Source: Whitmania pigra (lineage: Eukaryota; Annelida; Clitellata; Hirudinida; Haemopidae). From it: 64,000 nucleotides of DNA. The DNA is taken from contig JAJTWR010000368.1 of the NCBI GenBank assembly GCA_021613335.1, forward strand, positions 23,501 through 87,500, written 5' to 3'. The first letter of the stretch is position 1. Each line of letters begins with the position of its first letter. Shown piece by piece: positions 1-12,510 of this stretch. The position numbers and the translations under genes were made by a program. The notes beneath the pieces were generated by a model, which saw only the letters and a list, made by a program, of their open reading frames with translations, was not told where the DNA came from and did no database searches.

Positions 1-360
1 ACCCACCCACTGACCTCTTTCTGTAGAGGACATAGTAACCTTTTTGTTTTGGTATTTGTCTTGTAGTCATTCTACGGTTTGATTTGTTGAGTTGTTTACA
101 TTATTAATGTTAATAATAATAATAGTAATATTAACATTGGGACATTATCATAATTCATAATCATTAGTTATTATTGTTGTGTGATTGTATGTTGTTGTTA
201 TTATTATTATTAATATTTTAATTATTTGTAATTGATCTTGAAGTAATGCCTGCAATAACTTTGTTTTTATTTCTCCTCTCTCCGTTTCATGGTCCATGGA
301 AATTAATCATCAAAAATTATTCATTTAATCTGATCATATTATCAACTAATGGTAGTCAAT
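1..360. other. AT-rich non-coding sequence
   Basis: No open frame or recognisable element is seen. There are short ATT/AAT runs around 105-215. The array-derived sequence starts just after this stretch. Confidence 0.5.
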
Positions 361-1180
361 TTTGAGGCCGTTGATTGTGTTTATCGACTATTGACACAAG
401 TCAATGTTGCGTGCGTGTTTAGTGATTTGCGACATAAAAGTCTCCTTGAAGCTTCTAAAAGCCTGTTGAATATTAATGACTTATTAATAATTAGCTGATG
501 AATATTGATGACTTATTAGTTAGCTGATCCAACAATTTACATGTCGTTGTGATAGACGAGGGCTGCTTGAAAACTGAAATTTTTTTTTTTTATTAAAATC
601 TTCTAAAATCCAGCTGGAAAATGATTTTTTTTTTATCTTTATTCTGATGTCTTAATCTTAATCCGTGTTTGGATTTGTTCGCCAAATTTCAAAATAAATG
701 AACGCACGTCGACTTGTACTTAAAATTGGTATGTTTAAAAACTGGATGCTTTCAAAATTATTTGTTTATATTATTATGGATTTCATTTATTAGCAATAAT
801 CGATGCTTTGGAGCACAAACGTTTGGCTCATCTGAAATGGTACTTAATGGTTTTTGCGACCTCTAAATGTTCTCAATTTTAGTCCTCAGACTCTTGTTAG
901 ACTTAAGAGTACTTTGAATTGTTATTTAAATTAACCTTTTGTAGTGAATCTATTCTTGATTTCCTCACCTCAACAACCTAGTAGAGATTGAATAATGACT
1001 ATAATTACAATTATAATTACCTCTTGTGACCAGCTTCATGTTACATCATCGGTTACCATAGCAAGTAATAAAGCTATTCCAGGCCTACCTAATTTGAACG
1101 CCATAAGTCAGTGATGTTTAGCTTCTTATTAATCGGCATTTTTAGTTCACATTCGGCATTTAGAACCGGTTGCAATTTGC
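361..1180. repeat. Truncated remnant of the array module (flank only)
   Basis: This stretch matches 15860-16640 and 34115-34890. It starts just inside the degenerate end of the third PKA regulatory-subunit exon and continues through the same intergenic sequence, including the region of the shared motif TTGCGACATAAAAGTCTCC. Homology stops near 1180, after the shared CGGCATTT segment. I infer a broken edge of the tandem array; the matching exon and its SAP gene are absent to the left. Confidence 0.7.
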
Positions 1181-1459
1181 CACAGAACGATGAAAAAGTT
1201 GAATTTGAAATTCAAACATTTTAAAATTTATCTTAGTAATAAACAAGTTTGTATTATTGTTTCACTTTCGGACATCGAATACCCATCATAGTACTGTAAC
1301 CACACAAAGGAGTCTAGCCTTAACAAAGATAATTATGATAATTCATCAGTTTGTTTAACACAGACTTTTATTTTGTTTCATTTGGTTAAGTATCAGCAGA
1401 TGAAGTTCCTGATAGCAACTGGACTGTTAGTCAGACTGACTGAGAGCCACAAATGAGGG

Positions 1460-2014
1460 TCAGTCAGAGTCAGAAGAACTCGAGGTAAATAAGGATGAAT
1501 CTGAGTCTGTGTTGGATGAACTAGATGAGCTCAAGTTCAATTTGCGTCTAGGCATGTTTGTACATTTCCTCGAATTGTTGAAAGATTTCTTCTCAAGCGA
1601 CTGCTTTCTGAAATCCTTAATTTCGTCGGACAGACTCGACGTTTCATCCAGGTAAAGTTTGGCTACCTGTTGTGCTATACTATTCGTTCTTATCTCCAAC
1701 TTCCTCTCCAAACTTTCCATTCTGCTGATCATGGATTCTTGGAACTTTTTCATGTCTTTCCTCAGTTTGGTCTCCATGAACAGGACAACTCTTCTTTCGT
1801 CGCGTGTCTTTCGCAACTCTTCGGTCAATTCGGCGCAGAGGTTTTCCAGAGAGGTTGAAAACAGATAATCTTTTGGGTTGTGTCCATTTCTGAAAACCCA
1901 CAGTTCAAGTCGGTCGTGCAGGTCATTCTTCGTACCATCTGTACTAAGCTGCCTTTTAGCAAGTTCCTGAACCAGGTCTGAAATACCTAACTGTCTCAAA
2001 AACTTACCCATCAT
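1460..2014 (-). CDS. Short SAP-domain coiled-coil protein (SAP-0)
   Basis: A single-exon 184-aa protein. Residues about 3-40 fit the SAP helix-extension-helix motif, a short DNA-binding fold: L..L.....L...L..R.LST.G.K..L..RL, followed by the family signature FRNGHNPKDY. Residues about 60-135 are charged and predicted coiled coil (E/K/R-rich with LxxK spacing). The C-terminus is a Ser/Asp run. It lacks the long acidic repeat domain and hydrophobic tail of the larger paralogs at 13.7, 23.5 and 31.9 kb. The start MMGKFL aligns with MGKLL and MRKLL of the paralogs, so the second Met could be the true start. The molecular role is unknown; SAP suggests chromatin or DNA contact. Confidence 0.65.
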   Translation of the reverse strand: MMGKFLRQLGISDLVQELAKRQLSTDGTKNDLHDRLELWVFRNGHNPKDYLFSTSLENLCAELTEELRKTRDERRVVLFMETKLRKDMKKFQESMISRMESLERKLEIRTNSIAQQVAKLYLDETSSLSDEIKDFRKQSLEKKSFNNSRKCTNMPRRKLNLSSSSSSNTDSDSSLFTSSSSDSD

Positions 2015-2745
2015 GTAATTGAGTAATACGAGTAGTTTTCAATAGAGAAAGCTGTACTTGGTTCTTTATAAAATAAATAGGCATTTCTTAGACGACCTCC
2101 TATAGATAGACCACATAAAAGATATAAATAGAGGTATAGCATTCAAAAGTTATTACATTTATTATGTTAAAATTTTATAAAATTTTATTTCTCCGATTTT
2201 ATTAAATTACCAAGCTTTTAATATGTAATTATGCAGGTGCAAACATTTTAAAAAACTTTTCAGCGTTATAAAAGTTGATAATGTTTAATTAATCTGATTT
2301 AACACATTTTAACTTTTAATTGCTTATTGAACAACAGCTGGTTATAAAGGTAGCACAATAAATAAAGATCTCATAATGTGGTATAACTTTTTATTTTTAA
2401 TTATTCTATACAAAGTAGTAAATATTAACACTTGTTGATTTTAATAATATTTTTGGTTGAAAAAAGGAATTAACCTATTCATTTAATTAAGATATTTATA
2501 AAAAATTAATTGCGACCAATAATTAATCAAGAAGCAAGGTCACGCGAGTGCTGTTTTTTTTTTTATTTTTAAATTCTCATTTTGTAATATCTTGACATCC
2601 CATGGATGCTTCAACATTAATCAATGTGACGAATTCATAAACTGAAATGAAATGAACAAAAGCGACATGAAATTTTGATGACGACGACGTTGAATTCCGG
2701 ATCACCGTTCAACTTTCCTAGTGCACTGGGGTCTCTTCACAATGG
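2015..2745. other. AT-rich 5' flank of SAP-0 with a relic of module sequence
   Basis: No gene is seen. About 2370-2480 resembles the sequence downstream of the lectin genes (the ATTCTATACAAAGTAGTAAAT region, compare about 7540 and 29590), so a piece of the module's lectin flank survives here. Confidence 0.45.
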
Positions 2746-2752
2746 GATAGAT

Positions 2753-2953
2753 AGATAGATGGATGGATGGATGGATGGATGGATGGATGGATGGATGGAT
2801 GGATGGATGGATGGATGGATGGATGGATGGATGGATGGATGGATGGATGATGGATGGATGGACGGACGGACGGATGGATGGATGGATGGACGGATGGACG
2901 GATGAACGGATGGACGGATGGACGAATGGATGGATGGATGGATGGATGGATTA
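2753..2953. repeat. (ATGG)n microsatellite with GACGG variants
   Basis: About 200 bp of tetranucleotide ATGG/GGAT repeat; the right half contains interspersed GGAC units. It lies directly upstream of the LINE remnant. The long open frames through it on both strands are repeat artefacts. Confidence 0.95.
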
Positions 2954-3055
2954 GAGAAAATATTTCATCCACAATAACTAATCACAATCGGAATTCGTTG
3001 AGCTTTTGGAAGAAACGACAAAGCGAAAAAGGTAAATGAGAACTTCATCTGAAAG

Positions 3056-6000
3056 TTGCTGCCAAAGATAACATCTATCCATTGGAGCATCATTACCGTC
3101 ATCATTACCTCTCGATACGTGCTAATGAATATGTATGATCGCACACAACTTCTCAATCTGAACTTCGGGAGGAATCATCTTGACAGAGCTATACGAAAGT
3201 CGTTGTTCCACCTCCGGATCTGGCGACCGAAGTACGGGCTTCCATGCATCCCCTCGCCCCCTCGCCAAACACCGATTGTGAAAGACCGAGATGTTGCTCT
3301 TAGAATGGGATGTCTGAACATCCGATCGATAAGAAAAAAGTTTGATGCCCTTTCGGAGATTATGGCTGCTGGCAAAGTCAATGTGCTGTCGGCGATTGAG
3401 ACCTGGCACGATGAGGGTTCCTTGGCAATTAATCTGCTACGAGCTCGAGGCTATTCGGTCATTGATCGCCCGAGACCTCGTATAGGCCCTGCCCAGAGGT
3501 CCCTGAGGACAAACCATGATGGCCTGGCTGTACTGTCCTCCTCTTCAGTTAAACTGCAGCAGCAAAACCTCTGTTTCAACCCAACTACCTTTGAATCTCT
3601 TGCCGTTCACATAAACAAAGACGCCAAACACATAAACCTACTGACAATATACAGGACTGGAAACATAGAGACTCTGTTTTTTTCAGAACTCTCGGAGCTA
3701 CTGCTACTACATCAGTGACCCGCTCCAGTCGTTTTGTCATTGGCTCCCCGACACTGTTTGTTACTGGGGACATAAATATTCACCTCGAAAAGACTGATGA
3801 TTCGAACAGCCTGATCTTCAGTAATCTCATTTCATCTTTTGGCCTCAGACAGATTGTTGCCGGTCCCACCCATGATTGCGGTGGAACCCTGGACATTGTC
3901 CTTGAGAGAGACGACGATGGCTTACCTGCTACGGCGGTCGAGAAGTTGAAAAGTGGTCTTTCTGACCACAAACTTCTAACTTGGATGACTTCGTCCTCAG
4001 TCCCTCGTCACATACCAGATGCAAATAAGGTCAGGCTCTGGAGGAATCTTGAAATGCCTCTTATCGAACGACTTCTCAGCACCTCTCCTTTGACCAACCC
4101 AGAAATGTGGACCTCCATGGATGCTGATTGCCTGGCTGAGCTTTACAATGACACTCTCAGCGAGGTAGTCGAGAGGTCCCTCCCCCTATCGACGCCACGC
4201 TTCTACAAATACAGACAGCCATGGTTTGATGCTGAGTGCATGAGGGTGAGATCACATCTGACTCGATTCAGAAGGCGGTGTGCCAGCACCGACATCATCA
4301 GGGCTTGTGCCCGCTCGTATGCTGCTCTGCTACATCAAAAGCGTCGTAACTACTATGCCAGGCGCCTAGCAGAGGTGCGCCATCCTGCCAGAAGATGGAA
4401 GCTCATCGGAGATGCTACTGGTTTAGGCAGCGTCAGAAACAGATTGGCTGCTCCGGCCCCTCTAGTCTACCGCGAGTACCTTGACGGAAAATTGACTGCC
4501 ATCCGTTCAGCCACGAGTGATGCTCCACCACCTCACTTCCTTCCCTGTGTCACAGATTCGGGGCTGCAGCAATTTCAGCCAACCTCCATAGGCGAGATCC
4601 ATGAGCTCATCAACTCCCTCCCCCACAAGCAGTCAGGACTTGACCCAATACCCACTTGGTTGCTGAAGAAGGTCTCGCATGTTCTTGCTCCATTCGTCGT
4701 TCATTTGTTCAACAAATCCTTACTCCTGGGCCAAGTTCCCCACTCCTTCAAGATGGCACAAGTTCAGCCCATACTCAAGTAGCCCACCCTCGACCTGTTA
4801 GCACCTTCATCGTACCGCCCAATATCGAATCTAAGTGTCATTTCAAAGCTTCTTGAACGACTCGTACTTAGACGCCTCCTGTTCTACCTCAACAGCAATG
4901 CTCTCTTTCCCAGCACACAGTCTGCCTATCGACCGCATCACTCCACTGAGACCGCCGTACTGAAGGTTGTGTCTGACATACGCATGGCACTTGATGCAGG
5001 TCAGGTCTCCCTCTTCCTCTGCTGGACATGTCAGCGGCCTTTGACACCGTTGACCATGACATCCTCATCGCCAGGCTGGATGAAACATTTGGAGTTCGTC
5101 ACAATGCACTGCGGTGGTTCAGAAATTATTTGTCGGAACGACATGAGACAATAGTGTCGTCACAATCTGCTAGTCCCACCCATCTTGTGCAATCGGGCGT
5201 TCAACAGGGATCTGTCTTAGGACCAATATTGTTCACATTATATGTGGCTGACTTTGAAAGCATCATCTCCAAACATAGACTTTTTAGTCATCAGTATGCC
5301 GATGACATTCAGATCTACGGTAACTCCAGACTTGAAGATGCCCCTACCCTTGTTGGTCGTTTGTCGGACTGCCTTCACGATATTATTTCATGGACAGCCT
5401 CCAATAGGCTACTTCTCAATGCTGACAAGACTGAAGCAATCTGGTTCGGCACCCCGGCTCGACTTGGTCACATCAGTGACCTCCCGCTCCAGCTGGCGGG
5501 TTCTTCCATCACCCCTTCACGGACAGTCAGGAATCTGGGGGTCTACTTGGACTCTTCCCTTTCCATGAAGTCCCATGTAAATCGGGTTGCTGCTGCTTGC
5601 TATGCCAAGATTCGCATCCTCAAGGAGGCAAAGCCATTCCTACCACCTGAGGCTTTCCGATCTCTCACTATTCAATTTATTCTATCGCGGCTTGACTACT
5701 GCAGTTCTCTGCTGGTTAACGTCAATCACCAAGTCATTAGCACCTTCCAGACCGTCATGAACACGGCTGCCAGGCTCATACAAGGAGGGAGGCTATCGAA
5801 CCATATCTCCCCGGTACTTGCTAATCTTCACTGGCTGAAGATCCCGGAGCGGGTGCTGTACAAGACTGCCCTCCTAGTCTACAAGGCCGCCACAGGTCAA
5901 GCCCCTCGGTACTTGACTGAACTACTGATCAGTACCACAGCTGTCCCTGGCAGGGCATCACTCCGCTCATCCGAGACTAGGACCCTGGTCGTTCCACGGT

Positions 6001-6372
6001 CTCGCAGTGTCAGGCAGGGTGATCGGGCCTTCTATGTCGCCGCTCCCGTGATCTGGAACCTGCTTCCTCCGAACATTCGTCTGGCTCAATCGTCAGAAGC
6101 CTTCAAATCCGGACTGAAAACCCATCTATTTGTGACCTCATATCAATAATTCTTTAATCAATAGTTTGTTTTTTGTCCCTGTCTCTATTATTTTATTTTA
6201 CTCCATTTTGTTTACTCACTTTTATTCTATTCTTATTTTATTTTATTTTATTTTATTTCATAGACTGTATATTTGTGAGCTCTTGTTCGCCGTGCCTTTA
6301 CATCCCTTCGGGATTACATCGAGCACGTAAAATATTGGATAAATAAATGTAAAAAAATGTAAAATGTAAAAA
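3056..6372 (+). mobile_element. Defective APE-type non-LTR retrotransposon (CR1/L2-like superfamily), copy 1
   Basis: A pol-type ORF in three frame blocks: 3056-3718, 3715-4782 and about 4786-6149. The endonuclease part (3300-4000) shows NIRSI, ETW, YRTG, GDINIH and SDH in the order of apurinic-type endonucleases. Reverse transcriptase follows, with YRPISNLS, AYRPHHSTETA, DMSAAFDTVDHD, GVQQGSVLGPILF and the catalytic YADD near 5297-5308. The C-terminal part ends with the APVIWNLLPPNIR...FKSGLKTHLF pattern of CR1/L2-like elements. It is disabled by a frameshift near 3700, an in-frame TAG at 4780-4782 directly before the RT domain, and a second frameshift near 5010-5030. A 3' tail of AAATGTAA repeats follows the stop at about 6345-6372. 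A first ORF (gag-like) was not recognised. The 5' end and target duplication are unresolved. Confidence 0.9.
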
Positions 6373-6701
6373 TCATCATCATCGTGATATTCTTGTTGAA
6401 TATCTTCATCAACATCATCAATAGCACTAACAGCATCACTGCAAAAACTGTCACCGGTGATATCATTAGATGAGTACACCTGATTCTAATTGGTGATTGA
6501 CGTTGGCATGTGATGCAATTTTTACCGGGACAGTATTTTTTTTAATAAAGCGGCTTTTCAATGACAAAACAACTATCACCATCATCATTATCTTCAAAGT
6601 CATCCTCATAGTCAACATCGTCATCATCATCATCATCGTCATCATCATCATTTGTTTTACTCTTTATCATTTGATCCCTTCAATGAACTTGTTACTCAGT
6701 T

Positions 6702-6702
<1 letters not shown>

Positions 6703-6797
<95 letters not shown>

Positions 6798-6830
6798 TTA
6801 ATAATAATATTAATTATAATAATAGTGCAA
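6703..6830. repeat. (TAA)n microsatellite
   Basis: About 120 bp of nearly pure AAT/TAA repeat. It separates the LINE from module sequence. A shorter (ATC)n tract lies at about 6580-6650. Confidence 0.95.
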
Positions 6831-6949
6831 TAATGAGATAAAAATAATAATAACCAACACAAACACAAGTAATTTATTAAAATTGTTGTAAACTTGGAAA
6901 TTAATTAAGTTTATATTGCTAAAATAATTAAATTTATGTTTCATTATAT

Positions 6950-7846
6950 TTGGTATTTTTTTCGGGCACGTGGTATCTATTATTGCTACAGAAAAGCATT
7001 TTCGATATTCACCTGACATTCAGCGAGAATCCAAACAACTTAGAAGCCCAAATATCCATTTGCATCTTCTAAGTACCTCAGTTTCTTAAACTCTTACCTT
7101 CGATTATTCAGTTTCGTTAACTGAATACTTGCTTAATAAACTCACTCTAAAACTTACTGGTTCCCGGACCCCAGGTTATTTCAATATTCACAAATTGTGA
7201 CAACTAATCTATAGTCCAAGTCATCCTAGTGATGCAATGGACTTTAATCAAATAATAAATTAATTAATAACTGCTAATATTTGAATTAAACACTGAAGTA
7301 TCATTGAAATGAAAGAATCTCAAAAGAATTGAAAATTTTAAAACTGATTCCAAACTTCTTTTGCATTGTAACCACTTAAAATGTTAAGACATTTAGCACT
7401 GTAATGGTGCGTGCAATAAACATTGGTGGATTTGAAAACCTTATCATTTGTATTTTACCTTTCATATCTTATATCTCTCCAAAGAAAACTGTGTCTTTTT
7501 ATTGTGGAATGATAGCCATAGTCTCATCAACTTCTGAATTATTCTACGCAAAGTGGTAAATAGTAAATCCACTCGTTGATTTTATTAATTTTTTATTTGT
7601 TCTGATAAAAGGACATTGGCAATAGTATTAAATTAGGTAATATCAATATCAGTAGCCCAAAGTAAAATTGAATGATTTCTTATGAAATAATTAAATAAAC
7701 TGAAAATTTTGAATCTCACAAAAACTGATGTTAACAATAAATTTTTTTTTTAATTTTAAAATGGTTACATATCAGATATTATGTAATGTTTCGTATGGTT
7801 TGGACACACGAGATCCGATCCTTGACATATAAATGATCTGTTCTTC
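6950..7846. other. Module sequence 3' of lectin gene A, no gene
   Basis: Closely matches 29060-29894 (sequence around CAGCGAGAATCCAAACAACT) and, from about 7200 on, the equivalent flanks near 16680, 20380, 26170, 35000 and 40230. It is the downstream flank of the minus-strand lectin genes. No open frame of interest is seen. Confidence 0.6.
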
Positions 7847-9133
7847 TCAAACATCAACTTCACAAAGTGCCCAACATAAAAAAGTGCAATCATTTTCCTT
7901 ATACTTGCTAGTAATGCTGATACAACGTTCTTTGGAATTTGCTTTTTGGTACGAATCTGCTGCCCATCTATAAGGTTGGATATCTAAGGTGGGCTCCCTA
8001 CCATCCTTCATTTGATATGGTCTCCAAAACCATGTACCGGGTTTGATTTGCTTGCCAGATGTCCACATGTAAGAATTTATATTTATACCTGCGTAGATGC
8101 AAGATCATGTATTTCAATAATATGCATGCAATTATAATAGTTATTATTATAATAATATTATTAAATAATTTTATACAATTATATAAAAAATAATATTATA
8201 TAATTATATAACATTAATATATTCTTATAACATATTATATAATATTGTATAATAATATTACATATAATAATAAAATTATAATTATTGTTATAATATTATA
8301 ACATTGTTATTATTATTATTACTATTATCATTTTTATTATTGTAATTTCCAGGACGAATGTACCGAATGCACGCCTAGCATCTAATTCTAAATTGCTATG
8401 TTTATTGTCGTATAATGTTATTATGTAATACAGTCAAATGATTAAATTATGTTATATTATATCATATACACCTATTTTTGTCATTATGAATTTGATAATT
8501 GATATGTTACCTGATAAGGAAATGAAATAACTCAAAGCATCAAATTCCTTGTCATCATCCACAATGAGGAGATGCGAATTGATTTCGTTGCATTTCTTGC
8601 GTGCATCAGACCAATTATAATTCCGTTTTATTATGAGGTAACATTTCTTGTAATCTTTAAGATATACGAAATCAGCTGGACAATCTGAAAATAAATGCAA
8701 ATGATCAAGTAACTTTAATACAAAATTATGATTGCTTAGATGAAATTATAAATTGACCACAATTTATAGGTTGATATTGATATACTTAACCTGGTATCTT
8801 TTTGAATATTTTTTTGAAGATTCTATTTCCTAAGGTCAGCAGGGAAAACATGTGACACGATCTTTCTCTTGATTCGTAAGCAAAAGCAACGCATTTAAAT
8901 TTGGTGTTGACTAAGCACATTAGGGAACATTGAGCCAAACTTTTAATTCCCAAGACAATCTCTGTTTGAGTAACTTGGCCGGAATTGGAGGCAAGGAATT
9001 CATAGTAGAGGTTCATAGCATTCACATTTGGTGGCTCAATTAAAGTAAACTTAGTCATTGCAACTGATAAACATTGATGGATCATCATCATAAGCACGAA
9101 GAATGCGGAGGTCATCGCCATGTTGCCTTTCAT
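7847..9133 (-). CDS. Secreted PAN/apple plus C-type lectin protein, copy A (intact)
   Basis: Three exons: 9133-8791, 8684-8511, 8088-7847 (343+174+242 nt, 252 aa), with GT-AG introns, both in phase 1. Residues 1-24 form a signal peptide (FFVLMMMIHQCLSV). Residues about 45-115 look like a PAN/apple module: AQCSLMCL, FKCVAFAYE, RSC. Exons 2 and 3 encode a CTLD: DCPADF, KKCY, WSDARKKC, then WTSG, RC, DC and the terminal LCWALCEVDV. The Ca-site motif (EPN/QPD) is replaced by QKAN and the WND equivalent is not conserved, so classical Ca-dependent sugar binding is doubtful. Exon 2 codes for the same residues as copy F. Secreted lectin-like proteins of this sort often act in immunity, mucus or feeding secretions; which applies here is not visible. 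Confidence 0.88.
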
Positions 9134-9373
9134 TGCTGGAAATCATTTGCATTATATAACAGGAGAGACAGATTTTGACAATTATTCTGCAATTGAAGAA
9201 ATTAATTTTTTTCCTGTTTTGTTTCTTAGTTTAGAATCGCGTGCTTTGATGAATGGACTAGGATCTTCGAGATGAATAGTGAAAACGTTTTAGGGAGGTC
9301 CTTTTAGAATATGCAGATTATTATTATTATAATAATTGTCATGTTTTTATCGTGTTAAGGGTCGACAAAAAAG

Positions 9374-10440
9374 ATGAGATCAACATCATTATCATGCAGT
9401 TAAACCGCTAAAATCTCAATGAACTCAACTAAAAGCAAATACTAATTAAAATATAGCGTTCTCCCCTTTCAGATAGTTCTCTATATCCCTATAATATCTT
9501 CTATGTTTAGAGTTTACAATTAGTTTATCAGACGGGTGGCGATTGCGATAATGTTTAGGAGATTTTTTGTCAGACTGAAATTTCTGGCTGCCTGGACTCT
9601 GTTTCTTTGAATCTTCTTTGGAGTCCTCCTAAATCTTCTCTCCCTCCGCTGAAGGGATTCTTTATTGTTGATCAATATGTCGTTTTTGCATATTTGTCTC
9701 TCATTTAAAATTTCTCTTGATAAGTAACCGTTGTCCAGAGGAGTTCTGGTCTGAATCAAAAACTCTTGAAGAGCTTGACAAGAAGATTTGGAAGATTTTA
9801 TCAGTGATTACTTCATTGTCTGCACCAATTTATTCTACTTTATTTATATAGCGCCATATGCATACCGTCAGAGGCACTTAAATTTCTCCTCAATTCCGCC
9901 ACATTTCGGAATGTCAAAATGAGTAATTCCACTTTCTTTGCGCCAGTTTTGGAACTCATGAGACGTAAAGATCGTCATACGAGAGCAAAATATTTGAAAA
10001 ACCAAAATTAGAGAAGTATTCCTCTAACAACTGAATAGTGAATTGGATTTTATTAATTTCGCCAAGTGGTGAATAAAGCCTAACCATTACCCAAAGTGGT
10101 AAATTATTGAAATAGTTTTAAAAAATAATTATTTGAAATAATTATTGAAACAAATTTTAAATTACAATCTATTCGATTAATTTTTTATTTATTTTCGAAA
10201 TTACGATATGGACAATTCTGTCTCCGCGGCAGTTCTCCAGCAACAAATAAATAAAATGGTGATTCGTTTTTGAGGAATGCTTCTTAGAAGATGAGATCAA
10301 CATCATTATCATGCAGTTAAACCGTAAGATTCTCAATGAACTCAACTAAAAGCAAATACTAATTAAAATATGGCGTTCTCACCTTTTTAATAGTTCTCTG
10401 ATGTCTTCTATGCTTAGTGTTTACAATTAGTGCCCTAGTC
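9374..10440. repeat. Direct duplication of about 150 bp
   Basis: About 9374-9525 (GAGATCAACATCATTATCAT onwards, through AAGCAAATACTAATTAAAAT) is repeated at about 10291-10435 in the same orientation, with small differences. Each copy is followed by related sequence ending in TTTACAATTAGT. Intervening sequence has no recognised gene. A frame at 9520-9759 (minus) is open but matches nothing I know. A GCGC hairpin repeat end lies at about 9838-9885. Confidence 0.6.
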
Positions 10441-10758
10441 ATGTGCCTTATTGCACTCGATGAGTTATTGAGAATCTTTGAGATGATGAATGGTGATTCG
10501 TTTCTTAAGGAATGCCTTTTAGAATCTGCAGATGATTGACATAATGATTGTGGATGTTCTTTTGATAGGGTCAAGCATTCAAACATTGGAAAATCTGTCT
10601 TTGTTTGTAAAAAAAGTTAAGTCTTCTCCTAATGACCCGATTTTATGTTATTTAGTAAAATTAATTTAGATTCTATTTAAATATTGAACCCTTCTGTGAT
10701 TAAAATTGAATTTATTCAAGATGATGGGAAAGTGGCAATAATGGATACATAAAATTAA

Positions 10759-10923
10759 TCATGAGAATTTATAGAATTTTTGAAATCCTGAAGTTTTTAC
10801 AACAATGAATTGATTGTTGTCTTGTCGTAGTAAGTCAGATTGGAGCTGTTCATGTTCAGCTGATGACCTCATCTTCTGAGGAGTTTCCAAATTCATTTCC
10901 ATTAATCGTTCATCATTTGGCAT
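10759..10923 (-). CDS. Possible small ORF of 54 aa, preserved in another module
   Basis: An uninterrupted minus-strand frame begins MPNDERLMEMNLETPQKM and continues through EHEQLQSDLLRQDNNQF to a short basic/aromatic end. The equivalent frame at 42682-42846 stays open with the same length despite an in-frame 3-bp insertion. The third copy (28084 downward) keeps about 38 codons and then shifts frame through a small insertion. In-frame indels hint at coding constraint, but no family is recognised. It lies about 1.6 kb upstream of a lectin gene on the same strand, so it could also be an upstream exon. Confidence 0.3.
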   Translation of the reverse strand: MPNDERLMEMNLETPQKMRSSAEHEQLQSDLLRQDNNQFIVVKTSGFQKFYKFS

Positions 10924-10937
10924 GCTTAATGAGCTCT

Positions 10938-11150
10938 TAATGTTTACATCCCGTTGCCATGGCTTTATTTGCGTGATTAAAAAATAAAAAAGTAGAAAAC
11001 ATGAATTGATCGGACTAAAATCCTTTTAATCGTCCTGCAATGTGACACCTTTGTCTTATGTAAGGATCGATTAGGTCACGCACTGTGTTCGTGCTTGATG
11101 TAAAAAGAAAATTCAAGAATATTTTACTAATATTATTATTATTATTATTA
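10938..11150. repeat. About 210-bp dispersed repeat, copy 1
   Basis: Sequence from TGTTTACATCCCGTTGCCAT to the (ATT)n run at 11130-11150. Related copies lie at 12040-12245, 42862-43060 and 44298-44490; 28098-28180 has an internally deleted one. All share the block CACGCACTGTGTTCGTGCT or a close variant and most run into ATT-rich tails. It may be a short retroposon; no polymerase III boxes could be assigned. Confidence 0.55.
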
Positions 11151-11261
11151 TTCTTGTTGTTCGAAAGGAAAACTGCGGGACTCGGAATTGTTAGAACCTC
11201 TTGTAACGGCACGATAGCCGTCGATGTGATGATGATGAGGCTGCTGATGATGATTGTAATT

Positions 11262-11322
11262 GTAATTGTAACTTCATTTATATAGCGCCATATGCATAGC
11301 GTCAGAGGCGCTTCTTGTAACC
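11262..11322 (-). repeat. Retroposon 3' end with GCGC hairpin
   Basis: Contains TATAGCGCCATATGCATAGC followed by GTCAGAGGCGC. On the minus strand this is a GCGCC...GGCGC stem, then ATATAAATGAAGTTACAATT as a tail. Other copies are at about 9838-9885, 13062-13125, 22645-22700, 31303-31365 and 57940-57985. A second GCGCT end lies immediately right, at 11320-11345. Confidence 0.6.
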
Positions 11323-11344
11323 ATTTATATAGCGCTCCTTCCCA

Positions 11345-11440
11345 GGGACGCTGGCGGCAGTGCAGGCTGGGTTTCAAACACGACACATTACGACTGTTTT
11401 CATTACCGCCGTATGCAGGCACGTAATCCATTCCGCTAAC
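11345..11440 (-). repeat. SINE-like dispersed repeat, copy 1
   Basis: The reverse complement of this stretch aligns with 21245-21335 (blocks GGCGGT, CAACAGTCGT or AACAGTCGT, GTGTCGTGTT, ACCCAGC). The block around GTGTTCGCAACCC is loosely like a tRNA-type B box. It adjoins a GCGCT(ATATAAAT) end, which would fit a tRNA-derived SINE with a LINE-like tail. Confidence 0.45.
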
Positions 11441-11451
11441 CTGCACGCCCC

Positions 11452-11580
11452 AATGATGATGATGATGATGATGATAATGATGACGATGACGATGACGATG
11501 ATGATGACGATGACGACGATGACAATGACGATGCCGATGACGATGATGATGATGATGATGATGATGTTATGATGAAGGTG
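11452..11580. repeat. (GAT/GAC)n microsatellite
   Basis: Trinucleotide repeat ATGATG with ACG variants. The Met/Thr-rich open frame across it is an artefact. Confidence 0.9.
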
Positions 11581-12039
11581 GTGATGATTATGATTGGTGT
11601 ATAATTAGTCATCGGACTAATCTAATTATTTAATTAGTACGTACTTATTGTTTTCAAGCCACCATGTCTCAAAAAGATTTATGTAGCCCAAAGTTAAAAA
11701 TTAGAAATTATTACAGCAATTTAGAAAATTGTCCTTCAAAGCACTGATTATACATCACTTGTTAGTTATTGTTCATTTGCAATTAATAACTTTTTTTAAT
11801 AATTTATTCTTTATTGGTAATTTGTTATTATTTAATAAATATTATTTAATTATTTAATAAATAATGAGTAACTTGACAATGATTAAAGACTGTGAAAGAA
11901 TTGACGAAAGCGACGATGATGGGGGCTATAACCATAATTGTGATTATCGAATTGCTGGTGCAGTTGAACTCATTTATTATGTTAAAATATGTTAATAGAA
12001 TCTTAATCATTGATCCTGTCTCTGGTTTGTTAATGGCGT

Positions 12040-12510
<471 letters not shown>

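Noticed and set aside
2718..3039. Open frames of Met-Asp-Gly-Trp and Ile-His-Pro-Ser repeats
   Set aside because: They are translations of the (ATGG)n microsatellite on both strands; no start context or homology.
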